DNA of 32,865 nucleotides from Betaproteobacteria bacterium. GTDB taxonomy: Bacteria > Pseudomonadota > Gammaproteobacteria > Burkholderiales > Burkholderiaceae_D. The first letter of the stretch is position 1. The number at the start of each line of letters is the position of its first letter. The stretch covers positions 1 through 32,865 of the forward strand of contig VGHX01000023.1 in NCBI GenBank assembly GCA_016868055.1, read 5' to 3'. Shown here in pieces: positions 17,584-26,354 of the stretch. Under the pieces are notes generated by a model that worked only from the letters and a program-made list of their open reading frames with translations, had not been told where the DNA came from and searched no databases. A program made the translations under genes and the position numbers.

Positions 17584-19737
17584 ATGACACAAGCTAACTG
17601 CGCCGACTCATCCCCCGACTTCAACGAGGTGCTGCAACTCAGGCTGTCTCGCCGAGGACTGCTGAAAGGTTCTCTCGCCAGCGCCAGTGCAAGTTACTTA
17701 GGTGTAGGTACGTTGGCAGCCACTGGCGTGGTCGAGGCACAGGCAGCGTCCACGCGGCTACGGCTGAACTTTAACGCAGTGGCCAAGAGCCTGGATGATC
17801 TGGTTCGGCTGCCCACTGGCTACTCGTACAAGCTACTGCTCGCAACCGGTGACCCGATCGCGCCTGGTATTCCTGCATATAGCAATGCTGGCGCAGATGA
17901 GGCTAACAGTTTCTCCCGTCGCGCGGGTGACCACAATGACGGCATGTATTTCTTTGGCATGAATAACCAGGCCCGCTGGGACTCGAGTGCTTCAGAGCGT
18001 GCGCTGCTGTGTGTGAACCATGAAGCTATCACCAGTGCTTTTCTGCACCCGCAGGGCCAAACTATTGTCGATGGAAAGCGTACTGTTGATACTGAAGTCG
18101 TTAAAGAAATGCTGGCGCATGGTGTAAGCGTGATCGAGGTTCGTCGCGAGGCCGGTAGCTACTCGCTACAAAAAGATTCACTGCGTAACCGACGCATCAC
18201 AACCATGACCGAGATTGAGATAAGTGGTCCCGCTTCTGGTAGTCCGCTCATGGTCACGCGCTACTCGCCGACAGGCAAACGCACGCGCGGCACGCTGGGC
18301 AATTGCGCAAATGGACATACCCCGTGGGGTACCTATCTCACCTGCGAAGAAAACTGGGCGGGGTATTTTCGTCGACCATCATCCGATGACGCAAAGCGCA
18401 ACCCACAGCAGCTAACAGCACTGAAGCGCTACGGTATTGCGGGCAAGGGTCGCGAGCTATGGGCAACCGCCAGCCCGGATGGCAATGATCAGCGCTTTAG
18501 TCGCTGGGATGCCTCGGTGACCGGCGCTTCTGCTGATGGCAGTGATGATTATCGGCATGCGCCAAACACCTTCGGCTGGGTGGTAGAGATTGATCCATTT
18601 AATACGGATGTCAGTCCAAAAAAACGTACCGCGCTAGGTCGTTTCGCGCACGAGGGCGCGTGGCCGGGCCCGGTACGTACTGGCCAGCCGCTCGTTTGGT
18701 ACATGGGGTGTGATGCACGCGGTGAGTACATCTATAAATTCGTGTCAACCAAGCTCTGGGACCCGGCAGATGCCACCAAGGGCATGGCCGCCGGCGACAA
18801 GTACATGGATGATGGACGCTTATACGCTGCACGTTTCAACGCCGATGGTAGCGGCGATTGGCTTGAGCTCAGTTTTGGACAAAACGGTATCGACAGTACA
18901 AGCCCTGTTTACCCATTTGCGAATCAAGCCGATGTGCTGGTTCATGCCCGGCTAGCTGCTGACGCGGTGGGCGCCACCAAAATGGATCGCCCCGAGTGGG
19001 GCGCAGTGAACCCCCGTAATGGGGAGGTCTACATGACCCTGACCTACAACCCTTCACGCGACTTCAATCAACTTGACGCCGCTAACCCGCGTTTCTACCG
19101 CGATGCCAAAGCTGGCAAGCAAGGCCAAGGCAATGTCAATGGCCATATTATTCGCTGGGCCGAGCAGGGTAGCCAATCAGGCGCGACACACTTTCGCTGG
19201 GATGTCTTTTTATTCGCCTCGCGCGACAATGCCGACCAAGATAACGTCAATGTTTCTGGACTCGATGCCAGCAATGATTTTTCCTCGCCGGATGGGCTTT
19301 GGTTCTCACGGACTGGCTTGCTCTGGATAGAAACCGATGATCACGCCTACCGTGACAGTAGTAACTGCATGCTACTGGCCGCTATACCGGGGACGGTGGG
19401 TGATGGTGGGCAGCGGCAGATCATTAGCCGTGATGGCGAGCAGCAAAAAAATGTGACTACCCATGTCGGCGCAAGTGCCACCATGGCCTCGTTACGACGT
19501 TTTTTGGTGGGCCCGGTCGATTGCGAGATTACCGGTCTGGCGGAATCGCCGGACGGTAAAGCACTGTTCGTGAATATCCAGCACCTCGGTGAGACCACCA
19601 ACGATAAGGGCTTTGATATCGTTAAACCCAGCACGTATCTCAGCCACTGGCCAGCGGGAGGGGACGCACGTCCTCGCTCGGCGACCATCGTGATCACACG
19701 CGATGATGGCGGCACTGTCGGGGCTGACTTGGTTTGA
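17584..19737 (+). CDS. phoX: PhoX-type alkaline phosphatase
   Basis: 717 residues of the PhoX family (former DUF839). A Tat-exported, Ca/Fe-dependent phosphomonoesterase that frees phosphate from organic esters in the periplasm. The twin-arginine signal SRRGLLKGS is at 22-30, followed by a hydrophobic stretch and a likely cut after VEAQA. Metal-site motifs: CVNHEA (Cys143, Glu147), TCEENW (Cys254, Glu255) and FAHEGAW, then SPDGLWF and CEITG near the C-terminus. The ATG at 17584 is preferred over the TTG at 17551. No clear ribosome site is visible. It is flanked by a Pho box upstream and a 16-bp tandem repeat downstream. Length and motifs indicate an intact gene. Confidence 0.95.
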   Translation: MTQANCADSSPDFNEVLQLRLSRRGLLKGSLASASASYLGVGTLAATGVVEAQAASTRLRLNFNAVAKSLDDLVRLPTGYSYKLLLATGDPIAPGIPAYSNAGADEANSFSRRAGDHNDGMYFFGMNNQARWDSSASERALLCVNHEAITSAFLHPQGQTIVDGKRTVDTEVVKEMLAHGVSVIEVRREAGSYSLQKDSLRNRRITTMTEIEISGPASGSPLMVTRYSPTGKRTRGTLGNCANGHTPWGTYLTCEENWAGYFRRPSSDDAKRNPQQLTALKRYGIAGKGRELWATASPDGNDQRFSRWDASVTGASADGSDDYRHAPNTFGWVVEIDPFNTDVSPKKRTALGRFAHEGAWPGPVRTGQPLVWYMGCDARGEYIYKFVSTKLWDPADATKGMAAGDKYMDDGRLYAARFNADGSGDWLELSFGQNGIDSTSPVYPFANQADVLVHARLAADAVGATKMDRPEWGAVNPRNGEVYMTLTYNPSRDFNQLDAANPRFYRDAKAGKQGQGNVNGHIIRWAEQGSQSGATHFRWDVFLFASRDNADQDNVNVSGLDASNDFSSPDGLWFSRTGLLWIETDDHAYRDSSNCMLLAAIPGTVGDGGQRQIISRDGEQQKNVTTHVGASATMASLRRFLVGPVDCEITGLAESPDGKALFVNIQHLGETTNDKGFDIVKPSTYLSHWPAGGDARPRSATIVITRDDGGTVGADLV

Positions 19738-19738
19738 T

Positions 19739-19813
19739 GCCAGTGCTTTTTTAGGCCAGTGCTTTTTGGTACGAGTGCTTTTTGAGACCAGTGCTTTTTG
19801 AGGTCAGCGCTTG
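19739..19813. repeat. 16-bp tandem repeat after phoX
   Basis: Four complete units of RCCAGTGCTTTTTGAG (19739-19754, 19755-19770, 19771-19786, 19787-19802) and a fading fifth (to about 19813) start one base after the phoX stop. The units differ at one to five positions. The unit length is not a multiple of three, and each unit carries a T5-6 run. It could be a slippage-grown termination region or a protein-binding array. Confidence 0.9.
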
Positions 19814-19868
19814 CATCCAAAGCACTGCATCGCCATCGCCCGTGACAGCAGCCGGACCGGCGAACGTC

Positions 19869-19897
19869 TTGTCACACAAACGAAACATAGCTGTCAC
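19869..19897 (+). promoter_or_regulatory. Extended Pho-box region upstream of plcP-agt
   Basis: TTGTCAC (19869-19875) and CTGTCAC (19891-19897) stand 22 bases apart, which is two 11-bp PhoB steps. The middle unit ACGAAAC (19880-19886) is degenerate but in register. It lies 54 bases before the plcP start. Confidence 0.6.
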
Positions 19898-19951
19898 GCA
19901 GATGAAGTAATTGGTCGGTAATGTGTTCCTACGGTGACACGGAGTGCGCGC

Positions 19952-20824
19952 ATGAACCAACGAGATGCTTTCACAGAACTAAAACAAAAAAAGAAGCTGA
20001 TTAAGCATCCGTTGCACAAACCGATACCCCTACACTTCCGCACTATCTTTATCTCGGACATTCACCTTGGCACTAGCGGTTGTCAAGCCAAGCGCTTGCT
20101 CGAATTTTTGAAGGCAACCGAATCCGACAAACTGTACCTGATCGGTGACATCGTCGACGGCTGGCAACTGAAGCGACGCTGGTACTGGCACCAAACCCAC
20201 AACGACGTCGTACAGCTGGTGCTGAAAAAGGCTAAAAAAGGCACCAAGGTGATTTTTGTGCCAGGCAATCATGATGAATCGATCCGTCAGTTTATCGGGA
20301 TGGATTTCGGGGGCATCAAGATTCGTGATGAATTAGTTCACAAAACTGCCGACGGCCGCAAGCTGCTGGTGCTGCACGGCGATAGGTTCGATGGCGTGAT
20401 CGCATGCGCCAAGTGGCTAGCCTACGTCGGTGATTCGCTTTATACGCTCATCTTGAAATTCAATCAGTACTACAACAGCTGGCGTGCGCGCGTTGGCCTA
20501 CCCTACTGGTCGTTGTCGCAGTACCTGAAGCTAAAAGTTAAAAATGCCGTCAGCTATATCACCTCGTTCGAACAAGCGCTCGCTGACGAGGCACGCAAGA
20601 AAGGCCTGGATGGTGTGATCTGTGGTCATATTCATAAGCCCGAGATTCGAGAGATCGACGGTATCTTGTACTGCAACGATGGTGACTGGGTAGAGAGCTT
20701 GTCTGCGCTGATTGAAGAGCCAACCGGCCAACTTAGATTGGTGGATTGGCATGAAATCATGCTGCGCTGGGAGCAGGCACAACTGCAAGAAGAGATTGAA
20801 GACGCCTACCTTCAACCGGCCTGA
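19952..20824 (+). CDS. plcP: PlcP-type phospholipase C metallophosphoesterase
   Basis: 290 residues of the calcineurin-like metallophosphoesterase fold. Metal ligands: Asp36 and His38 (SDIHLG), Asp66 (GDIVDGW), Asn106-His107 (GNHDE), His142 (LHGDRFD), His226 and His228 (GHIHKPE). The family is often annotated as UDP-2,3-diacylglucosamine diphosphatase (LpxH-like). However, GCQAKRLLEFL, RRWYWHQTHNDVVQ, LPYWSLSQYLKLKVKNAV and CNDGDWVES match the PlcP branch as I remember it from rhizobia. PlcP cuts phospholipids to diacylglycerol in phosphate-starved cells. The adjacent agt and the Pho-box region support this strongly. Start 19952 has GGAG eight bases upstream; a GTG at 19934 is less likely. 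LpxH activity remains the alternative. Confidence 0.88.
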   Translation: MNQRDAFTELKQKKKLIKHPLHKPIPLHFRTIFISDIHLGTSGCQAKRLLEFLKATESDKLYLIGDIVDGWQLKRRWYWHQTHNDVVQLVLKKAKKGTKVIFVPGNHDESIRQFIGMDFGGIKIRDELVHKTADGRKLLVLHGDRFDGVIACAKWLAYVGDSLYTLILKFNQYYNSWRARVGLPYWSLSQYLKLKVKNAVSYITSFEQALADEARKKGLDGVICGHIHKPEIREIDGILYCNDGDWVESLSALIEEPTGQLRLVDWHEIMLRWEQAQLQEEIEDAYLQPA

Positions 20825-20859
20825 TTCACGCCTATTCATCTGCTGGAGCTCGGATCGTC

Positions 20860-22074
20860 ATGATGGCTAACGGAATTGATGGTTGCATCGACAATGGCAT
20901 TGATCTGGTAGCGTCGGGGCAGGTGGACGCAACCACAGTGGCGGGTAAGCGGCTGATGGTATTGTCGGTATCTGCGGGCAATGGCCACGTGCGCGCTGCT
21001 GATGCCATCGTGGCTCATGCGCGCGCCGATTACCCGTCGCTGACGGTGCGGCATCATGATGTACTCAAGCTCGTACCGCGCTGGTTCAGCAAAGTCTATA
21101 GCGATATGTACATGGCGCTTGCGCACCGCCTGCCCGAGGCGTGGGGCTGGCTATACCGCACGACCGATGCGTCGTCGGATAAGCCCTGGAACGTTCGGCT
21201 ACGTCGGCTGCTACAAGCCTTTGTCGCCAAGCGATTACTGACTGAGATACATCGCTTCCAGCCCGACATCATCATCTGCACGCATTTTCTGCCGGCCGAG
21301 ATGCTGAGCGATATTCGATTCAAGCAGAAGATCACATGCCCACTGTGGGTACAGGTCACCGACTTTGACCTGCACCATATTTGGATGCAGCCTGCGGTCA
21401 CCGGCTACTTCGTCGCGAATGATGAACTTGCCTACCGGCTATATGCGCAGGGCATGCCTAGTGCGCGGGTTGTGGTGAGCGGCATACCCCTCATGCCCGG
21501 GTTCTCGTCAGCGCCTGATCGTGGCTCAGCCTGTGCCGCCTTAGGTCTGGATCCGCGCTGTACGACCGTGCTTCTGATGAGTGGTGGCGCTGGAGCCGGT
21601 CTACAGGAATCACTGGTGCAGAGCTTGTTGGCACAACACGCTGCGCTACAAGTCATCGTGCTGACAGGTCGTAATCAGGGCCTGCACGATACGCTACGTA
21701 CGATCGAAGCGTTTTATCCGACACGCTTACGCGTGATCGGCTACACCAATGAGGTATACCGGCTGATGGCATGCGCTGATCTGGCGATCACCAAACCCGG
21801 TGGACTATCAACATCAGAGTGCTTGGCCATGGGTTTACCCATGCTTCTGGTCAATCCGATACCGGGCCAGGAAGAGCGCAATGCCGCATGGTTGATTCAG
21901 GAAGGCGCAGCTGTGCGCGCTGATGATCCCGCCACATTGCAGTTTCGCCTGCAGCGCCTACTATCCGACCAACCGCGACTAGCAGCGATGCGCTCACGCG
22001 CACGTGCATTGGCCAAACCTTCGGCGGCGAATGATGTGCTTCAGGCGGCACGTCGCGCAGTGAAGTCTCCGTGA
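20860..22074 (+). CDS. agt: Diacylglycerol glycosyltransferase (Agt/MGDG-synthase type)
   Basis: 404 residues, GT28-type with an MGDG-synthase N-terminal domain. The acceptor-side signature SAGNGHVRAADAI is at 38-50, VQVTDFDLHHIW is mid-protein, and the donor-binding motif KPGGLSTSECLAMGLPMLL lies near residue 310. In the Agt family such enzymes add glucose and/or glucuronic acid to diacylglycerol, making phosphorus-free membrane glycolipids. PlcP next door supplies the diacylglycerol. The two genes are 35 bases apart in one operon. The ATGATG start has GGAG rather far upstream (14 bases). The exact sugar cannot be read from the sequence. A processive cell-wall glycosyltransferase is unlikely in this context. 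Confidence 0.88.
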   Translation: MMANGIDGCIDNGIDLVASGQVDATTVAGKRLMVLSVSAGNGHVRAADAIVAHARADYPSLTVRHHDVLKLVPRWFSKVYSDMYMALAHRLPEAWGWLYRTTDASSDKPWNVRLRRLLQAFVAKRLLTEIHRFQPDIIICTHFLPAEMLSDIRFKQKITCPLWVQVTDFDLHHIWMQPAVTGYFVANDELAYRLYAQGMPSARVVVSGIPLMPGFSSAPDRGSACAALGLDPRCTTVLLMSGGAGAGLQESLVQSLLAQHAALQVIVLTGRNQGLHDTLRTIEAFYPTRLRVIGYTNEVYRLMACADLAITKPGGLSTSECLAMGLPMLLVNPIPGQEERNAAWLIQEGAAVRADDPATLQFRLQRLLSDQPRLAAMRSRARALAKPSAANDVLQAARRAVKSP

Positions 22075-22526
22075 CGACAACCTGGTTGCTCACGCTCGGC
22101 TTTGTCGTGGTGCTGGGATTTTTCTTTGCAAAGCTTGAGATCGCGATTGAGGGCGACGCCGGCTGGGCGGCGAATCTGCCAACGTGGCGTATCGAGCATC
22201 ACTGGCTACTCGATTTGTTTTGGGGTGGTCGCGAGATGACTGGCTATCATGCCTGGGCATTTTCGCTCGTTGCCTTGTTCTTTCACTTTCCCTTGATTTT
22301 TACCGGTGACTACAGCTGGCCCGCAGAGCAGCGCGCGCTGGCGTGCATCATGCTGTTCTGGGTCAGTGAGGATTTTTTGTGGTTTGTACTGAATCCGGCC
22401 TTTGGCCTACGGCGCTTTGCAAAAACGCATGCGGCTTGGCATCGTCACTGGTGGCTAGGTGCGCCCATTGAATACTGGCTATTTACGCCACTCGGTTTGT
22501 GGTGGTTGTTCGCGTCTTACCAATAA
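22071..22526 (+). CDS. Small integral membrane protein coupled to agt
   Basis: 151 residues with about four hydrophobic segments (near 5-20, 60-78, 88-108 and 132-148). It is rich in Trp and His, including TWRIEHHWLLDLFWGG and AAWHRHWWLGAP. I do not recognise a family. The start is GTG at 22071, whose GTGA overlaps the agt stop by four bases, so translation is coupled. Third in plcP-agt-orf, hence probably made in phosphate starvation and acting on or with glycolipid. Possible roles, all inference: lipid flipping, a further lipid modification, or holding Agt at the membrane. The conserved-looking His and Trp near loop ends might be catalytic. Confidence 0.85.
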   Translation: MTTTWLLTLGFVVVLGFFFAKLEIAIEGDAGWAANLPTWRIEHHWLLDLFWGGREMTGYHAWAFSLVALFFHFPLIFTGDYSWPAEQRALACIMLFWVSEDFLWFVLNPAFGLRRFAKTHAAWHRHWWLGAPIEYWLFTPLGLWWLFASYQ

Positions 22527-22546
22527 ACAATCAGGCTATCGCGACA

Positions 22547-23005
22547 TTATTCGTTGAAAAATTCTGGCGCCATCACTGCTTTCAGATAAATCGCGTTACC
22601 TTCTTCACGGTCACGCTGCGCTATCCACCAAGCGTTTGATTTCTTGACCGACCAGTTTTGCTCAACGCCGGTCAATAGCAAGGAGGCCACATTCCCCAAC
22701 CATGGCTGGTGCCCGACCACCAACACCGGGCCACGAGCGTCGGGCCAGCCTGCTGCAAGCAGGACTTGATGAGCGTCGGCGGCAGGCCCGATTTCAGGTA
22801 CCACCTTGTACTTGCGACCGAGCGCCTCAACCGTTTGCACAGTACGTGCAGTAGGGCTGCTGAGTATTTTGCAGCCGCTCGGTAGCACCCGATCCAACCA
22901 TAGCCCCATACGCTGCGCTTGTTTGCGTCCCTGTGCGGTGAGTTCACGCTCGGCATCTGGGCTGCCCTCTTCGGCTTGCGCATGGCGCCAAAGAATTAAA
23001 TCCAT
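22547..23005 (-). CDS. sixA: Phosphohistidine phosphatase SixA
   Basis: 152 residues of the histidine phosphatase (RHG) superfamily. The N-terminal motif LILWRHAQAEEG carries the nucleophile His8; a second His is in VVGHQPWLGN. SixA proteins remove phosphate from phosphohistidine, for instance on phosphotransferase-system or relay proteins. The ATG shares one base with the ppk1 stop (TGATG), so it is translated with ppk1. PPK1 itself works through a phosphohistidine, which makes the coupling suggestive. It is convergent with the agt operon. The family call is firm; the substrate is not known. Confidence 0.9.
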   Translation of the reverse strand: MDLILWRHAQAEEGSPDAERELTAQGRKQAQRMGLWLDRVLPSGCKILSSPTARTVQTVEALGRKYKVVPEIGPAADAHQVLLAAGWPDARGPVLVVGHQPWLGNVASLLLTGVEQNWSVKKSNAWWIAQRDREEGNAIYLKAVMAPEFFNE

Positions 23006-25053
23006 CACTCTCCCAAAGTTTCCATCAGGTGTAGTTGCGCACTGAAGGGTAACTGCCGGCTACTCGGCTTTCGTCGATGATAGTTGCCCTCGGCATCAAG
23101 CTCCCAGGCATTTTGGTTATCTTTTAAATAGGGCTTCAAACCCTCATCGACCACGCGCTGCTTGAGTTCGGGGTCCAGTACCGGGAACGCCACCTCAACC
23201 CGACGGAATAAATTACGATTCATCCAGTCTGCGCTCGCCAAGTATAAATCGTCTTTCCCATTGTTCCGGAATAAAAAGATTCGGCTATGTTCCAAAAACC
23301 GACCGACGATGGACCGCACGCGAATGTTTTCGGATAAACCGGGGACCCCAGGTCGCAGCAAACAGGCCCCACGGACAATCAAATCAATTTTCACACCCGC
23401 TTGCGATGCCTCGTACAGCGCCAGAATAATCGACTCATCCTGAAGCGCATTCATTTTTGCAATAATACGACCGCTTAGGCCTTGGGCAGCGTTATCAGCC
23501 TCTTGTCGAATCGCTTTCAATAGCTCTTTATGTAAATCGAACGGCGCAACCCAAAGGTGATTGAGTTTTTTCGGCCGGGTAAGGCTTGTTAGGTTAATGA
23601 AAACCTCATTCACCTCACGCGCCAGCGACTGATTCGCTGTCAGCAGGCCAAAATCAGTATAAAACTTGGTGGTGGTAGGGTGATAGTTACCGGTGCCGAG
23701 GTGAGCATACATTTTCAGTTTGCCAGATTCACGCCTGATTACCAGCGCCGTCTTGGCATGGGTCTTCATTCCTACAATACCGTAGACCACCTGCGCGCCA
23801 ACTCGTTCGAGTTTATCCGCCCAGTTAATGTTAGCCTCTTCATCGAAACGCGCCATCAGCTCTACCACCACGGTCACTTCTTTACCGTTCTGTGCCGCCG
23901 CGATCAGTGCCTCCATCAATTCCGAGTTCATGCCGGTACGGTAAATGGTTTGCTTGATCGCGACCACCGATGGATCTGCAGCAGCGGCTCGCAAAAACTC
24001 GATCACCGGCTGAAACGACTGATAAGGATGATGCAGTAAATAGTCGCGCTGCGTAATCAAACTAAAAATATCTTCATGCGCCAGTGCCATCGACAGATCC
24101 GGCACGAATGGCTTGAACCGAAAGTCCGGGCCCGACGCATATTCAAGCAACTCATTCAGACTTACCATATTCACTGGTCCGTCGACGGGATACAAAAACT
24201 CAGGCGCAATATCAAACTGTGTCAGCAAGAAATCGGACAGATTTTTCGGGCAGTTCTGCGCCACTTCGAGCCGCACCGCAAAACCGAATTGGCGGGTTTG
24301 CAATTCACCTTTCAGCGCCTGACGCAAGTTTTTAACTTCCACTTCATCTACCCACAAATCACTATCGCGTGTCACACGAAACTGTGAATAGCCGAGCACC
24401 TGCCGCCCCGGAAAAAGATCGGCAATATGCGCATGAATCACTGACGACAACAAGCAATAGGCGGCGCCATTACCATTCAAGCCCTCGGGCAGGCGAATAA
24501 TTCGAGGTAGTACCCGCGGTGCTTTCATCACGGCGATCGTGGTGCCTTTTCCGAACGCATCTTTACCGGCCAACTCAACAATAAAATTGAGGCTTTTATT
24601 CACCACTTGTGGGAAAGGGTGTGCCGGGTCTAAGACAATCGGGGTCAGCAGCGGTCGAACTTCGCGTTCGAAGTAATCCTTGACCCAAACCCGCTGCGCT
24701 TCATTACGATCAAGATGTCGCAATAAATGGATGCCTTGCTCCATCAATGCCGGCAGGATGTGCTGGTTGAGGGTTTGGTATTGCTCTTCAACCAGCGCGT
24801 GTGCTGCAACACTGACTTGGTCGAAGTCACGCATCCAAATCGGGTGTGCCAAGGAACCTTCTTCGCGCTCCCGAGCCAACAAACTAGCTACACGCACTTC
24901 AAAAAACTCGTCGAGATTACTGCTGACGATGCAAAGAAATTTAAGGCGTTCCAGCAAGGGTATATCCGGATCTTGCGCCTGCGCCAAAACACGCCGGTTG
25001 AACGCCAGCATGGATAGCTCCCGGTTCAGAAAACTGGATGCTGGTGACGCCAT
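23005..25053 (-). CDS. ppk1: Polyphosphate kinase 1
   Basis: 682 residues, close to the E. coli length. Makes polyphosphate from ATP through a phosphohistidine intermediate. N domain FLNRELSMLAFNRRVL (8-23). The phospholipase-D-like core has AIKQTIYRTGMNSELMEAL and VGMKTHAKTALVIRRE, where His432 is the expected phosphorylated residue (E. coli His435). YAHLGTGNYHPTTTKFYTD follows, with SADWMNRNLFRRVEVAFPV near the C-terminus. The start at 25053 (ATG) matches the E. coli N-terminal spacing; a GTG at 25074 is possible. Neither has a clear ribosome site. Divergent from pstS, with a facing Pho box for each gene. Confidence 0.95.
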   Translation of the reverse strand: MASPASSFLNRELSMLAFNRRVLAQAQDPDIPLLERLKFLCIVSSNLDEFFEVRVASLLAREREEGSLAHPIWMRDFDQVSVAAHALVEEQYQTLNQHILPALMEQGIHLLRHLDRNEAQRVWVKDYFEREVRPLLTPIVLDPAHPFPQVVNKSLNFIVELAGKDAFGKGTTIAVMKAPRVLPRIIRLPEGLNGNGAAYCLLSSVIHAHIADLFPGRQVLGYSQFRVTRDSDLWVDEVEVKNLRQALKGELQTRQFGFAVRLEVAQNCPKNLSDFLLTQFDIAPEFLYPVDGPVNMVSLNELLEYASGPDFRFKPFVPDLSMALAHEDIFSLITQRDYLLHHPYQSFQPVIEFLRAAAADPSVVAIKQTIYRTGMNSELMEALIAAAQNGKEVTVVVELMARFDEEANINWADKLERVGAQVVYGIVGMKTHAKTALVIRRESGKLKMYAHLGTGNYHPTTTKFYTDFGLLTANQSLAREVNEVFINLTSLTRPKKLNHLWVAPFDLHKELLKAIRQEADNAAQGLSGRIIAKMNALQDESIILALYEASQAGVKIDLIVRGACLLRPGVPGLSENIRVRSIVGRFLEHSRIFLFRNNGKDDLYLASADWMNRNLFRRVEVAFPVLDPELKQRVVDEGLKPYLKDNQNAWELDAEGNYHRRKPSSRQLPFSAQLHLMETLGE

Positions 25054-25119
25054 CGAAGGGATTTTTGCGCTCACAGGGAATCAGGCAAAGAAATAGTTAT
25101 CGGAGCGTAGTGCAGCTTC

Positions 25120-25137
25120 ATGACAGATCGGTGACAG
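25120..25137 (-). promoter_or_regulatory. Pho box upstream of ppk1
   Basis: On the minus strand the site reads CTGTCAC-CGAT-CTGTCAT, two near-perfect halves with a 4-bp spacer, 67-84 bases upstream of the ppk1 ATG and facing it. Confidence 0.85.
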
Positions 25138-25167
25138 CGTTATAAACCGAATAATTTTCGATGAAAG

Positions 25168-25185
25168 CTGTCATAAGGCTGACAT
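25168..25185 (+). promoter_or_regulatory. Pho box upstream of pstS
   Basis: CTGTCAT-AAGG-CTGACAT: one perfect half and one half a single base off, with a 4-bp spacer. It lies 73 bases before the pstS ATG. It sits back to back with the ppk1 site, 30 bases away. Confidence 0.88.
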
Positions 25186-25258
25186 ATTCATTACGTAAAT
25201 TCCGGGCAGTCATCTGTTAATGGCATATTCACCCCCAAGAAACCCCCAAGGAGTATCT

Positions 25259-26305
25259 ATGCGAAGCAAGCAACTGTTTAAAGGCTTAGCAGTCGCCGCG
25301 GTCGGCGCTGCCATCAGCCTCTCGGTGCAGGCGGCGGAGTTTACCGGCGCAGGCGCTACCTTCCCGTTCCCAATCTACTCAAAGTGGGCCGAGGCCTACA
25401 AGGCATCGACCGGCATTGGTCTGAACTATCAGTCGATCGGCTCCGGCGGCGGCATGCGCCAGATCAAGGCCAAAACCGTTGACTTTGGTGCGTCCGACCA
25501 ACCGATGAAGCCTGAAGAGCTGGAAAAAGAAGGTCTGCTGCAGTTTCCGGCCATTATCGGTGGCGTTGTGCCTGTCTTTAATCTGGACGGTATACAGCCT
25601 GGGCAGATCAAATTCACCCCTGAAATTATCGCCGGTATTCACCTTGGCAAAATCAGCAAGTGGAGCGACAAAGCAATCGCCGCCGTAAATCCGGATGTGA
25701 AGTTACCTGATCTGGCGATTACCGTGGTTCACCGCGCCGACGGCTCGGGTACCACCTTCCTCTGGACTGATTATCTGTCCAAGGCCAACGCCGAGTTCAA
25801 AGAAAAAGTCGGTACCGGTAACGCGGTCAAATGGCCGACCGGCGTGGGCGGTAAGGGCAACGAGGGTGTAGCCGCGAACGTGCAGCGCGTCAAAGGTTCG
25901 TTTGGCTATATTGAATATGCCTATGCCAAGCGCAACAAGATCCCCTACGGCCAAATGAAAAACCGTGACGGTGAGTTTGTTATGCCTGACGATGAAACTT
26001 TCAAAGCCGCTGCTGCAAGTGCCGACTGGGCCAACACACCGGGCATGGGCGTGCTGCTGACCAACCAGCCAGGCAAGCAGAGCTGGCCAGCCACTGGTGC
26101 GTCCTTCATCTTGATGCACAAGACCCAAGCGGATGCCCTCACCGGCCGCGCTGTGCTGAAGTTTTTCGACTGGGCCTACAAGAACGGTGGTCAGATGGCA
26201 ACCGAGCTCGAGTACGTACCCATTCCAGCGCCTGTGGTGAAGCAGATCCAGGAATTATGGAAGACATCATTCAAGGATGGCGCCGGAGCGCCGATATGGA
26301 AGTAA
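25259..26305 (+). CDS. pstS: Periplasmic phosphate-binding protein PstS
   Basis: 348 residues. The signal peptide at 1-25 has a basic start (MRSKQLFKG), a hydrophobic core and cleavage after VQA. The mature part begins AEFTGAGATFPFPIYSKW. Phosphate-site segments: IGSGGGMRQI, VDFGASDQP and HRADGSGTTFLWTDYL. Delivers phosphate to the PstCA channel. AAGGAG six bases before the ATG sets the start. It is followed by a textbook terminator, so it is a single-gene unit. It is unusual in lying on the other strand about 5.4 kb from pstCAB-phoU, rather than first in that operon. Confidence 0.97.
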   Translation: MRSKQLFKGLAVAAVGAAISLSVQAAEFTGAGATFPFPIYSKWAEAYKASTGIGLNYQSIGSGGGMRQIKAKTVDFGASDQPMKPEELEKEGLLQFPAIIGGVVPVFNLDGIQPGQIKFTPEIIAGIHLGKISKWSDKAIAAVNPDVKLPDLAITVVHRADGSGTTFLWTDYLSKANAEFKEKVGTGNAVKWPTGVGGKGNEGVAANVQRVKGSFGYIEYAYAKRNKIPYGQMKNRDGEFVMPDDETFKAAAASADWANTPGMGVLLTNQPGKQSWPATGASFILMHKTQADALTGRAVLKFFDWAYKNGGQMATELEYVPIPAPVVKQIQELWKTSFKDGAGAPIWK

Positions 26306-26354
26306 TAGCGGTTAACAGCGCACGCTGTTAGCAGCTCGATATCTCCAAGACTTA

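Noticed and set aside
19739-19813. CRISPR array
   Set aside because: The 16-bp units follow each other without spacers and are too short.
19347-19820. Minus-strand frame with repeated LKKHW-like residues
   Set aside because: The residue repeats come from the 16-bp DNA repeat, and the rest is antisense to phoX.
25120-25185. A single extended PhoB array shared by ppk1 and pstS
   Set aside because: The two sites have opposite orientation and lie 30 bases apart, so they are better read as two separate boxes.
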